From positions 1 through 64,000 of the forward strand of contig NZ_BBUZ01000031.1 in assembly GCF_001417735.1 (NCBI RefSeq): 64,000 bases of DNA, given 5' to 3'. A model generated the notes under the pieces. The model had not been told where the DNA came from. It searched no databases and saw only the letters and a list, made by a program, of their open reading frames with translations. Numbering within the stretch: the first letter of the stretch is position 1; every line of letters starts with the position of its first letter. A program made the position numbers and the translations under genes. Source of the stretch: Streptomyces sp. NBRC 110028. GTDB taxonomy: Bacteria; Actinomycetota; Actinomycetes; Streptomycetales; Streptomycetaceae. This document shows positions 8,060 through 15,942 of this stretch, piece by piece.

Positions 8060-9209
8060 CGGGCACCTCCATCTCGATCACGGTTCCCTTGCCGGGCGCC
8101 GACTCCACGGTCAGTCCGCCGCCGACGCCGCTCGCCCGGTCGCGCATCGACACCAGCCCCAGGTGCCGCCCCGCCCGGCGCACCGCCGAGGGGTCGAAGC
8201 CGCCACCGTCGTCGGTCACCCGCAGCAGGGCGCCCTGGCCGTGCCGGGAGAGGGTGACGTCGACCCGCTGGGCGCCGGCGTGGCGCAGCGCGTTGTGCAG
8301 GGCCTCCTGGGCCACCCGCAGCAGGGCCTCCTCCTGGGAGGCGGGCAGTGCCCGCACCCCCAGGGCCTCGAAGGTGACCCGGGCGGTGTGGGCCCGGTCC
8401 AGGACCTGCACCTGAGTGCGCAGGGTCGCGACCAGGCCGTCCTCGTCGAGCGCGGCGGGGCGCAGCTCCACGACGGCGGAGCGCAGCTCGTCGGCCGCCT
8501 CGGCGGCGAGGGCCGCCACCTGCTGCAGCTCCTCCTTGGCGCGGACCGGGTCGCGGTCGACGAGCGCGGCGGCGGCCTGGGCGGTCAGCCGCAGCGAGAA
8601 GAGCTTCTGGGCGACGGCGTCGTGCAGCTCATGGGCGAGCCGGGCGCGCTCCCCGGCGATGGTCAGCTCCCGGCTGCGCTCGTAGAGCCGGGCGTTGGTG
8701 AGGGCGATGGCGGCATGCTGGGCGAGGATGGCCAGCAGTTCCTCGTCCTCGGGGGTGAAGCCGCAGCCGCCCTCCGGTTTCGCGCATCGCTTGTTGGCCA
8801 GGAAGAGCGCGCCGAGGACTTCCTCGCCGTCCGCGATGGGCAGACCGATGAAGTCCGACATGTTCGGATGCTCCGGCGGCCAGCCCTCGAAGCGCGGATC
8901 CCGCCGGACATCGGCCAGTCGCTGCGGGGTGGCGTCCTTGAGCATCGCGGCGAGGATCCCGTGCTGGCGGGGCAGCGGCCCGATGGCCTTCCACTGCTCG
9001 TCACTGACGCCATCTACTACGAACTGGGCGAAACCCCCATGGTCGTCCGGAACCCCCAGTGCCGAGTACTCCGCGTCAAGCAGCTCACGGGCGGACACAA
9101 CGATGGTCTTTAGGACATCCCGGACTTCCAGATGTCGGCTCATCGCGAGGAGCGCACTGCTCACCCAGGCCAGGCCCGCCCCGGCTCCACCGCCCGGTCC
9201 GTTGGTCAT
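8052..9209 (-). CDS. GAF-domain sensor histidine kinase (HPK7/NarX type)
   Basis: About 385 residues and cytosolic (no membrane segment). The N-terminal GAF domain spans roughly 25-170 (AMSRHLEVRDVLKTIV, DFIGLPIADGEEVLGALFLANK). The HisKA_3 dimerisation helix has the phospho-acceptor His in ARLAHELHDAVAQKLFSL (about 191). The HATPase domain has N-box EALHNALRHAGA, DDGGGFDP and GHLGLVSMRDRASGVGG. ATG 9209 has GAGG a few nt upstream; GTG 9218 is an alternative. It is paired with the adjacent NarL-type regulator; the signal sensed by GAF is not evident. Confidence 0.92.
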   Translation of the reverse strand: MTNGPGGGAGAGLAWVSSALLAMSRHLEVRDVLKTIVVSARELLDAEYSALGVPDDHGGFAQFVVDGVSDEQWKAIGPLPRQHGILAAMLKDATPQRLADVRRDPRFEGWPPEHPNMSDFIGLPIADGEEVLGALFLANKRCAKPEGGCGFTPEDEELLAILAQHAAIALTNARLYERSRELTIAGERARLAHELHDAVAQKLFSLRLTAQAAAALVDRDPVRAKEELQQVAALAAEAADELRSAVVELRPAALDEDGLVATLRTQVQVLDRAHTARVTFEALGVRALPASQEEALLRVAQEALHNALRHAGAQRVDVTLSRHGQGALLRVTDDGGGFDPSAVRRAGRHLGLVSMRDRASGVGGGLTVESAPGKGTVIEMEVPGG

Positions 9210-9657
9210 GCGCCTCACCGTACCGGCGCCGCGACAGCGGGCGTATCGGCCTTGTCGCGGCGCTTCATTGCGACCTGAGACCTAGGGCGAGGGAAGTATG
9301 GGGAGCGCCCGGAGAGCGCCGTTACAAGAGCGGGAAATTCGGCGACACTCCGCATTTGCGCGGGCACACCTCGCGATATTAAAGACTCTGCAATGTGACC
9401 CCTAACACAGGATACATATCACTTACGAAGACAGTTAGTGGATGTTTCAACCCGGCATGAGCGGGGACAACGCCCGCCCGCATGGCCAGGGAAGACCTAC
9501 TTATCCACTAAGCAGGATCGTATGTCACACCTTTGCCACAGCTTTTTGCGACCGCTAAGAATTTCCCCCAGTCGCACGGCGCCGTAGATCCAGACACGGC
9601 GCACAAGGCGCCGATTTGGCCTGCGACACATAGCGATTGGAAGAGGTCCACTCCGTC
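9210..9657. other. Long divergent intergenic region
   Basis: A 448-nt non-coding stretch between the histidine kinase and the secreted SLT-type gene. Positions about 9360-9470 are AT-richer (TATTAAAGACTC, ATACATATCACTTACG) and are the likely promoter zone. It also holds the long-range inverted repeat listed separately. I looked for a ydaO/c-di-AMP riboswitch, which precedes many Streptomyces wall-hydrolase genes, and did not find a convincing conserved core. Confidence 0.5.
9435..9511. promoter_or_regulatory. Inverted repeat that could close a structured 5' leader
   Basis: TTAGTGGAT at 9435-9443 is perfectly complementary to ATCCACTAA at 9503-9511. The 59 nt between include a GCGGGG/CCCGC pair, so the RNA could fold as a branched structure upstream of the SLT-type gene. 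Function is inferred only from symmetry and position. Confidence 0.3.
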
Positions 9658-10422
9658 ATGCCCCTGCCCAGTATCCCCGGCTACACCCGCCTGACGAAGA
9701 CAACCAAGTACTCCGCCGCCGGCATAGCCGCGGCCGCCGCGGCCGCCCTGACCTTCACGCTCGTCCCCGGCGGCAACGCCGACGCCAAATCGACCGCCCA
9801 GGAACTGCCGGCGAAGCCGGTCTCCTGGACCTCGCAGAAGGTCGACAGCAAGGCCCAGCAGGAGGTTCTGCTCAAGCAGGCCACCCTGGCCAGCAAGCAG
9901 GCACAGGCGGAGGCCGCGCAGAAGAAGGCCGCTGAGGCAGCGGCCGCGAAGAAGGCCGCTGAGGCCGCGCAGAAGAAGGCCGCCGCCGAAGCGGCCGCCA
10001 AGAAGGCCGCCGCGGCGCAGGCCGCCAAGGAGCGCGCCGCCAAGGAGGCCGCGAGCCGTGCCGCCGCGCGCGCCAAGCTCGCCGCCGCCAAGAAGACCTA
10101 CCCGGACAACCTCGACGGCTGGATCCGGGAAGCCCTCGACATCATGAAGAAGCACAACATCCCGGGCACCTACGAGGGCATCCACCGCAACATCATCCGG
10201 GAGTCCGGCGGTAACCCGCGGGCGATCAACCTGTACGACATCAACGCCCGGAACGGCGTCCCGTCGAAGGGTCTGCTCCAGGTCATCCTGCCGACCTTCC
10301 AGGCGTACCACGTCCCGGGCACGCCCTTCGACCAGTACGACCCGGTCGCCAACATCGTCGCCGCGTGCAACTACGCGGCCGACCGGTACGGCTCCATCGA
10401 CAACGTCAACGGCCCGTACTAA
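9658..10422 (+). CDS. Secreted transglycosylase SLT-domain protein with Ala/Lys coiled coil
   Basis: A 254-residue protein. An N-terminal hydrophobic segment (YSAAGIAAAAAAALTFTLVP, about 17-36) acts as signal peptide or anchor. Residues about 60-145 are a highly charged Ala/Lys/Glu repeat (QKKAAEAAAAKKAAEAAQKK), a predicted long helix or coiled coil suited to spanning or binding the wall. The C-terminal SLT-like domain (IREALDIMKKHNIPGTYEGIHRNIIRESGGNPRAIN, then SKGLLQVILPTFQAYHVPG and AACNYAADRYGS) has the catalytic Glu in RESGG. It should cleave peptidoglycan glycan strands. ATG 9658 follows AAGAGG; an in-frame TTG at 9637 is less likely. Confidence 0.88.
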   Translation: MPLPSIPGYTRLTKTTKYSAAGIAAAAAAALTFTLVPGGNADAKSTAQELPAKPVSWTSQKVDSKAQQEVLLKQATLASKQAQAEAAQKKAAEAAAAKKAAEAAQKKAAAEAAAKKAAAAQAAKERAAKEAASRAAARAKLAAAKKTYPDNLDGWIREALDIMKKHNIPGTYEGIHRNIIRESGGNPRAINLYDINARNGVPSKGLLQVILPTFQAYHVPGTPFDQYDPVANIVAACNYAADRYGSIDNVNGPY

Positions 10423-10436
10423 GCCGGCGTGCACAC

Positions 10437-10488
10437 GCCGAAGGGCGGCGGCATCCCCTGTGTGCGAGGGGTGCCGCCGCCCTTCGGC
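10437..10488. terminator. Bidirectional hairpin terminator
   Basis: A 21-bp stem (GCCGAAGGGCGGCGGCA... pairing with GGGGTGCCGCCGCCCTTCGGC) with one bulged T and a 9-nt loop lies between the convergent SLT-type and FHA-ABC genes. Confidence 0.8.
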
Positions 10489-10507
10489 CGTGCGGTGCCG
10501 GTTGCCG

Positions 10508-13117
10508 CTACTTGCGCATGACCTCCGGCTCATGGCGGCGCAGCAGCCGCGCGACCGCGATCGCGCAGATGATGCCGAGCACCAGCAGGATGGCCATGTC
10601 GATGCTCCACTGGGCGGTGGTGTGCTCCCACAGCGGGTCCGTGTCCAGCGGCTTCTTGCGGTCCCACGGCGCCATCAGATGGCCCGGGCCGGGACCGAGG
10701 TCCAGCGTGGCGCCGACCGCGCCGACCGCCCAGCGGGCGGGCATCAGATACGCGAACTGCTCGATGCCGGGCGATCCGTAGATCTTGAACAGGATGCCGG
10801 TGAAGACGACCTGGATGATCGCGAACATGACCAGCAGCGGCATGGTCTTCTCGGCGGTCTTCACCAGCGCGGAGATCACCAGGCCCACCATCATCGAGGT
10901 GAAGCCGATCGCGATGACGGCCACGCACATCTCGACGGCCGGCGGCATGATCAGCGCCTCGTCGGGCAGCTCGCGGGTCGAGAAGCCGATGGCGCTGATG
11001 ATCACGCCCTGGAAGGCGGTGATCACGCCCAGCACGATCACCTTGGACATCAGATAGGCGGAGCGGGACAGGCCGACGGCCCGTTCCCGTTCGTAGATCA
11101 CCCGTTCCTTGATCAGTTCTCGTACGGAATTGGCCGCGCCCGAGAAGCACATGCCGACCACGAGAATCAGGGTGATCGTGCCGGAGTCCTGGTTGAACTG
11201 GCCCTTGGGCGCTCTGGTGAAGCCGAAGTCCGACGGGATCACGGTACTGACCGCGCCGAGCACGGCGGGCAGGATCACCATCAGCGCCATGAAGCCGCGG
11301 TCGGACGCGATGACGGAGACGTAGCGCCGTATCAGCGTCCACAGCTGGGAGCCCCAGCTCTGCGACTTCTGCATCCGCGCGGGCGGCGCCTGCACATCGA
11401 CGGACTGCGGGGCGACGGCGTCGATGTCCGCGGCGTACATCTGGTAGTGCTGCGAACCGCGCCAGCGGCCCGACCAGTCGTAGTCGCGGTAGTTCTCGAA
11501 CGCGGAGAAGACATCCGCCCAGCTGTCGTAGCCGAAGAAGTTGAGCGCCTCGTTCGGCGGACCGAAGTAGGCCACCGAACCGCCCGGCGCCATCACCAGC
11601 AGCTTGTCGCACAGCGCCAGCTCGGCGACCGAGTGGGTGACCACCAGGACGGTGCGGCCGTCGTCGGCGAGGCCGCGCAGCAGCTGCATGACGTCGCGGT
11701 CCATACCCGGGTCGAGACCGGAGGTCGGCTCGTCCAGGAAGATCAGCGACGGCTTGGTGAGCAGCTCCAGCGCGACCGAGACCCGCTTGCGCTGGCCGCC
11801 GGAGAGCGCGGTGACCTTCTTGTCCCGGTGGATGTCGAGCTTCAGCTCGCGCAGCACCTCGTCGATCCGGGCCTCGCGCTCGGCGGTCGCGGTGTCGCCG
11901 GGGAAGCGGAGCTTGGCGGCGTACCGGAGGGCCTTCTGGACGGTCAGCTCCTTGTGCAGGATGTCGTCCTGCGGGACCAGACCGATGCGCTGGCGCAGCT
12001 CGGCGAACTGCTTGTAGAGGTTCCGGTTGTCGTAGAGGACGTCGCCCTCGTTGGCCGGACGGTAGCCGGTGAGCGCCTTCAGCAGCGTGGACTTACCGGA
12101 GCCGGACGGGCCGATGACCGCGATCAGCGACTTCTCGGGGACGCCGAAGGAGACGTCCTTGAGGATCTGCTTGCCGCCGTCGACGGTGACGGTGAGGTGG
12201 CGGGCCGAGAAGGAGACGTCACCGGTGTCGACGAACTCCTCGAGCCGGTCGCCGACCAGCCGGAAGGTGGAGTGACCGACGCCGACGGTGTCGTTCGGGC
12301 CGATCACCTGCTGGCGGACCGGCTGGCCGTTGACGTACGTACCGTTGTGGCTGCCGAGGTCGCGGATCTCGAAGCGGCCGTCGGGCAGCGCCCGGAACTC
12401 GGCGTGGTGGCGGGAGACCTGGAGGTCGGAGACGACCAGTTCGTTCTCCAGCGCACGGCCGATGCGCATCACCCGGCCCGCGTCCAGCTGGTGGAACGTG
12501 GTCGGGCTGCGGTCGCCCTGGCCGGACCGCGCGTCGGCGGAACCGCCGGGTCCGCCCTGTCCGCCGGGAGTGCCGGGGCCGCCGCCGCTGCCGTTCTGCG
12601 CGAGGTTGTCGAGCGGGCTCTGCTGCTGCGGTACGAACGGCTGCTGCTGCGGGGGCTGCTGCCACCCCTGAGGCTGCTGGCCCTGCTGCGGCCAGCCCGC
12701 GCCGGGCTGCTGCTGGTAGGGCTGCGGTGGGGGCTGCTGATACTGCTGGGGCTGCGCCTGCTGCGCCGCTCCCTGTGGGCTGTACGCGGCGGCGCCCGCG
12801 GCCGCCCCGGCCCCCGCCCCCGAAACGTTCAGCCGCGGGCCATCCGTCGCGTTGCCGAGATGGACGGCCGCACCCGGGCCGATTTCCACCTGTTGGATTC
12901 GCTGCCCCTGCACATAAGTGCCGTTGGTGCTGCCGTGATCCTCAACGAGCCAACTGCGCCCGCCCCAGCGCACCGTGGCATGCCGCCAGGAGACTCTGGC
13001 GTCGTCCAGCACCATGTCGCCCTGTGGGTCACGCCCCACGCTGTATGACCTGGAAGGATCAAGCGTCCAGGTCCGTCCGTTCAATTCCAGTACGAGTTCC
13101 GGCACTCCATGCCCCAC
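10508..13117 (-). CDS. Double-FHA ABC transporter, fused ATPase and ABC-2 permease
   Basis: An 869-residue multi-domain exporter. FHA domain 1 (about 20-95) has SVGRDPQGDMVLDD, SWRHA and GSTNGTYV. A Gln/Pro/Gly-rich linker (about 105-195) follows. FHA domain 2 (about 205-300) has RIGRALENELVVSD, SRHHAEF and GSHNGTYVNG. The ABC ATPase (about 315-540) has Walker A GPSGSGKST, signature LSGGQRKRVSVAL and Walker B LIFLDEPTSGLDP. A C-terminal ABC-2 permease holds about six membrane segments. FHA domains read phosphothreonine, so the transporter is probably gated by Ser/Thr kinases, as known for mycobacterial Rv1747. Start is GTG 13117 with GGGGGAC upstream. Confidence 0.92.
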   Translation of the reverse strand: MGHGVPELVLELNGRTWTLDPSRSYSVGRDPQGDMVLDDARVSWRHATVRWGGRSWLVEDHGSTNGTYVQGQRIQQVEIGPGAAVHLGNATDGPRLNVSGAGAGAAAGAAAYSPQGAAQQAQPQQYQQPPPQPYQQQPGAGWPQQGQQPQGWQQPPQQQPFVPQQQSPLDNLAQNGSGGGPGTPGGQGGPGGSADARSGQGDRSPTTFHQLDAGRVMRIGRALENELVVSDLQVSRHHAEFRALPDGRFEIRDLGSHNGTYVNGQPVRQQVIGPNDTVGVGHSTFRLVGDRLEEFVDTGDVSFSARHLTVTVDGGKQILKDVSFGVPEKSLIAVIGPSGSGKSTLLKALTGYRPANEGDVLYDNRNLYKQFAELRQRIGLVPQDDILHKELTVQKALRYAAKLRFPGDTATAEREARIDEVLRELKLDIHRDKKVTALSGGQRKRVSVALELLTKPSLIFLDEPTSGLDPGMDRDVMQLLRGLADDGRTVLVVTHSVAELALCDKLLVMAPGGSVAYFGPPNEALNFFGYDSWADVFSAFENYRDYDWSGRWRGSQHYQMYAADIDAVAPQSVDVQAPPARMQKSQSWGSQLWTLIRRYVSVIASDRGFMALMVILPAVLGAVSTVIPSDFGFTRAPKGQFNQDSGTITLILVVGMCFSGAANSVRELIKERVIYERERAVGLSRSAYLMSKVIVLGVITAFQGVIISAIGFSTRELPDEALIMPPAVEMCVAVIAIGFTSMMVGLVISALVKTAEKTMPLLVMFAIIQVVFTGILFKIYGSPGIEQFAYLMPARWAVGAVGATLDLGPGPGHLMAPWDRKKPLDTDPLWEHTTAQWSIDMAILLVLGIICAIAVARLLRRHEPEVMRK

Positions 13118-13447
13118 TAGTTGTCCCCCGAGCTACCCCCTGTCAGGGAGTCTAGGGATGGCGAACATCGTGAGGAACTATTTCAGGCTCAGCCGCTTAA
13201 CCGGAAGTCGGGTTTTGAGCAAGACGGCAACTCGGGCATGTTGGTTCATCCGGAAAACCCCAGGAAAGCGATAAGCGCGTCCGGATGCTGCCGACCATGG
13301 ATGATCCGGGCTATTCGGCACGGCCATGGCCATCCCGGGGGCGGTGACGGGGCGACGTCCGGCAGATGAACGTTCCGCGGCGCGCGGCCGTCCACGAAGC
13401 GGGCTGCCGCGCGCCGGGCGGGGGCGGCCGGATACGGTGGGAAGACC
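13118..13447. other. Divergent promoter region, no gene recognised
   Basis: The 330 nt between the FHA-ABC gene and serB contain no ORF with family-like sequence. The AT-richer part around 13150-13270 is where both divergent promoters most likely lie. I see no tRNA, riboswitch or repeat. Confidence 0.5.
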
Positions 13448-14683
13448 ATGAGCGCATCGCAGATCCCCCCTGCCACCACCGTCCCGGCCGACGACGATCC
13501 CACCCTCCTTGTCAAGATCTTCGGCAAGGACCGCCCCGGCCTCACCGCCGGACTCTGCGACACCCTCGCCGGGTACGGCGTGAACATAGTCGACATAGAG
13601 CAGGTCGTCACCCGGGGCCGCATCGTGCTGTGCGTGCTGGTCACGGCCCCCAAGGGCGACGGGGCCGAGGGCGAGCTGCGGGCCACCGTGCACACCTGGG
13701 CCGAGTCGCAGCGGATGCAGGCCGAGATCATCTCCGGCCGGGGCGACAACCGGCCGCGCGGCACCGGCCGCTCGCACGTCACCGTGCTGGGGCATCCGCT
13801 GACCGCCGAGGCGGTGGCAGCGATCGCGTCCCGCATCACCGGCACCGGCGGCAATATCGACCGTATTTTCCGGCTGGCGAAGTATCCGGTGACGGCCGTG
13901 GAATTCGATGTCTCCGGAGCTGAGACGGAGCCGCTGCGCACCGCGCTGGCCACCGAGGCCGCCGATATCGGGGTCGATGTGGCGGTCGTGGCGTCGGGGC
14001 TGCAGCGCCGGGCGCAGCGGCTGGTGGTCATGGACGTGGACTCCACGCTGATCCAGGACGAGGTGATCGAGCTGTTCGCGGCCCACGCGGGCTGCGAGGC
14101 CGAGGTCGCCGAGGTCACGGCCCGGGCGATGCGCGGTGAGCTGGACTTCGAGCAGTCGCTGCACGCGCGGGTCGCGCTGCTGGCGGGAATCGACGAGTCG
14201 GTGGTGGAGAAGGTGCGCGCGGAGGTCCGGCTGACGCCCGGCGCCCGCACCCTGATCCGTACCCTCAAGCGCTTGGGCTACCAGGTGGGGGTGGTGTCGG
14301 GCGGCTTCACCCAGGTCACCGATGATCTCAAGGAGCGGCTGGGGCTGGACTTCGCCTCCGCCAACACCCTGGAGGTCGCGGACGGCAAGCTCACCGGGCG
14401 CGTGATCGGCGAGGTGGTGGACCGGGCGGGCAAGGCCCGGCTGCTGCGGCGCTTCGCGGCCGAGGCGGGGGTGCCGCTGGTGCAGACCGTCGCGATCGGC
14501 GACGGGGCGAATGATCTGGACATGCTCAACGCGGCCGGGCTCGGGGTGGCCTTCAACGCCAAGCCGGTCGTACGGGAGGCCGCGCACACCGCCGTGAACG
14601 TGCCGTTCCTGGACACCGTGCTGTATCTGCTCGGCGTGACCCGTGACGAGGTCGAGGCCGCGGACGCGCACGTGGAGGACTGA
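13448..14683 (+). CDS. serB: Phosphoserine phosphatase SerB with N-terminal ACT domains
   Basis: A 411-residue enzyme catalysing the last step of serine biosynthesis, dephosphorylating L-phosphoserine. Two N-terminal ACT domains (about 20-180; KIFGKDRPGLTAGLCDTLAGYGVNIVDIEQ, then VTVLGHPLTAEAVAAIASRI) probably bind serine for feedback. The HAD phosphatase domain has motif I MDVDSTLI (nucleophile Asp, about 195-200), motif II VVSGG, and motif III GDGANDLDML. The length equals other actinobacterial SerB proteins. ATG 13448 is preceded by GGGAAG. Confidence 0.95.
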   Translation: MSASQIPPATTVPADDDPTLLVKIFGKDRPGLTAGLCDTLAGYGVNIVDIEQVVTRGRIVLCVLVTAPKGDGAEGELRATVHTWAESQRMQAEIISGRGDNRPRGTGRSHVTVLGHPLTAEAVAAIASRITGTGGNIDRIFRLAKYPVTAVEFDVSGAETEPLRTALATEAADIGVDVAVVASGLQRRAQRLVVMDVDSTLIQDEVIELFAAHAGCEAEVAEVTARAMRGELDFEQSLHARVALLAGIDESVVEKVRAEVRLTPGARTLIRTLKRLGYQVGVVSGGFTQVTDDLKERLGLDFASANTLEVADGKLTGRVIGEVVDRAGKARLLRRFAAEAGVPLVQTVAIGDGANDLDMLNAAGLGVAFNAKPVVREAAHTAVNVPFLDTVLYLLGVTRDEVEAADAHVED

Positions 14684-14736
14684 CCGCCCGACGCCCGCGG
14701 AAGTAACCCCGCCCCGCCCCCGGAAGTATCCGCGCC

Positions 14737-14764
14737 CCGCCCGCCTCGCTGCCGAGGCGGGCGG
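14737..14764. terminator. Bidirectional hairpin terminator
   Basis: CCGCCCGCCTCG and CGAGGCGGGCGG form a perfect 12-bp stem with a CTGC loop between convergent serB and the SixA-like gene. Confidence 0.75.
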
Positions 14765-14799
14765 AACGGTAGGGCGGCGGAACGGTACGGCGGCGGGGT

Positions 14800-15318
14800 T
14801 TACTCGTGCGGCGCCCAGAAGTCGTCGAGGCGGCCGACGCCGTGCTCCACCGACTTCCACGAGCCGTTGAACGTCACCACGGCGATGGCGGAGGTGGGGA
14901 AGCCGGTGCGGGCCATCCGCTCCCGGGTGCCCTCCGCGGCCCGGCCCGCGAGGGCGTCGGCGAGGGCGTGCACCCCGGGGTTGTGGCCGACCACCAGCAG
15001 GTCGGTGATCTCGTCGGACGTCTCGTTGAGTACCGCGATCAGGTCGCCGAGTGAGGCGTCGTACAGCCGCTCCTCGTACACCGTCTTGGGGCGCTGGGGC
15101 AGCTCGTGGACCACGAGCTTCCAGGTCTCCCGGGTGCGCACGGCCGTGGAGCAGAGGGTCAGTTCGGGGACCAGACCGGCTTCGGTGAGCCGGCGCCCGG
15201 CGAGTGGGGCGTCCTTGCGGCCGCGCTCCGCGAGCGGCCGCTCATGGTCCGCCACCTCGGGCCAGTCGGCCTTGGCGTGTCGGAGAATGACAATCCTGCG
15301 GGGCACATCGACGCTCAT
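14800..15318 (-). CDS. SixA-like histidine phosphatase
   Basis: A 172-residue member of the histidine phosphatase superfamily. The catalytic RHG-type motif is ILRHAKADWPE near residue 12, with the SixA-typical LRHAK rather than LRHGE; further family motifs are LAERGRKDAPLAGRRL, STAVRTRETW and VVGHNPGVHALAD (second catalytic His). SixA in E. coli dephosphorylates a phosphohistidine protein; the actinobacterial substrate is unknown. ATG 15318, with GGGA close upstream. Confidence 0.9.
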   Translation of the reverse strand: MSVDVPRRIVILRHAKADWPEVADHERPLAERGRKDAPLAGRRLTEAGLVPELTLCSTAVRTRETWKLVVHELPQRPKTVYEERLYDASLGDLIAVLNETSDEITDLLVVGHNPGVHALADALAGRAAEGTRERMARTGFPTSAIAVVTFNGSWKSVEHGVGRLDDFWAPHE

Positions 15319-15417
15319 GCGTCCCAGCTTCGCATGAAACGGCTGGCGAGGCGCAGGGTGTTGAAACGGTGCTCACCTAAGTGAGCGCACGAGGCGAACG
15401 CTCCCGCGCACCGTCGG

Positions 15418-15633
15418 TCACGCCCCCTGGTGCCCGAGGACCTGGCGCAACAGCTCCAGGAACTGCGAGAGGGCGCCGGGCCCGCTCGCGGCCTGCGCGT
15501 CGGAGGGCCCGGCGAGCAGGAGCAGCAGCGCCGCGAAGGCGAGGGCGGGCAGCGCGAGGGCCCACCACGGCAGCCGGGCGTCCATGCCGCCGTCCGCCGG
15601 GGTCGCGGGCCGGGTGGGGGTGCGGGCGGACAT
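15418..15633 (-). CDS. Small single-pass membrane protein
   Basis: A 71-residue protein: a Thr/Pro/Ala-rich N-terminus, one membrane segment (LPWWALALPALAFAALLLLL, about 22-41) and a short tail ending SQFLELLRQVLGHQGA, an amphipathic helix. No family is recognised. The start at ATG 15633 is decided by a clear GGAGG eight nt upstream; the open frame extends to 15741 but that part lies ahead of the ribosome-binding site. Confidence 0.7.
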   Translation of the reverse strand: MSARTPTRPATPADGGMDARLPWWALALPALAFAALLLLLAGPSDAQAASGPGALSQFLELLRQVLGHQGA

Positions 15634-15753
15634 GGGGATCGCCTCCGGTCGGGGAACCACGCTGCTTCGGATGGTTCGACGGTACGGAGCGGGCGGCCCC
15701 GTTCCCATCCGGTGATCCACCCAGTTCCCCCTGACCCTCACCCCCTAGGGGAT

Positions 15754-15771
15754 GGTGGGGCCGGCCCCACC
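15754..15771 (-). terminator. GC palindrome downstream of the transporter operon
   Basis: GGTGGGGCC/GGCCCCACC is a perfect 18-nt palindrome 30 nt beyond the stop of the 38-residue gene, read on the minus strand. It probably ends the transporter transcript. Confidence 0.5.
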
Positions 15772-15802
15772 CCGCGGGCGGGCGTCCCCGTGCGGGCGGG
15801 CG

Positions 15803-15919
15803 TCAGGGAGAGGCGATGGTGGCGATCACGCCGATGACCACCGTGATCCCGAGCATCACGCCCAGGATGAGGAGGAGCTTCTTCTGGCCGTCCGGCGGGT
15901 TCTCATCGAGCACTGGCAT
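15803..15919 (-). CDS. SGM_5486-family transporter-associated microprotein
   Basis: A 38-residue protein, MPVLDENPPDGQKKLLLILG followed by VMLGITVVIGVIATIASP: a short cytosolic head with a KK pair and one membrane segment. This matches the SGM_5486 family of tiny proteins encoded beside CynX/NimT-type transporters. Here it begins 23 nt after the transporter's stop on the same strand. It may stabilise or regulate that carrier; this is inferred from conserved linkage. Confidence 0.82.
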   Translation of the reverse strand: MPVLDENPPDGQKKLLLILGVMLGITVVIGVIATIASP

Positions 15920-15942
15920 GACGCCAGTGTCCCACCCGCCGG

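Noticed and set aside
9210..9657. ydaO/c-di-AMP riboswitch before the SLT-type gene
   Set aside because: I could not find the conserved GGGG-A-CC-type core or pseudoknot pattern; only an inverted repeat is reported.
10460..13048. An 862-codon plus-strand frame opposite the FHA-ABC gene
   Set aside because: Typical high-GC antisense frame; the minus strand has intact FHA, ABC and permease motifs.
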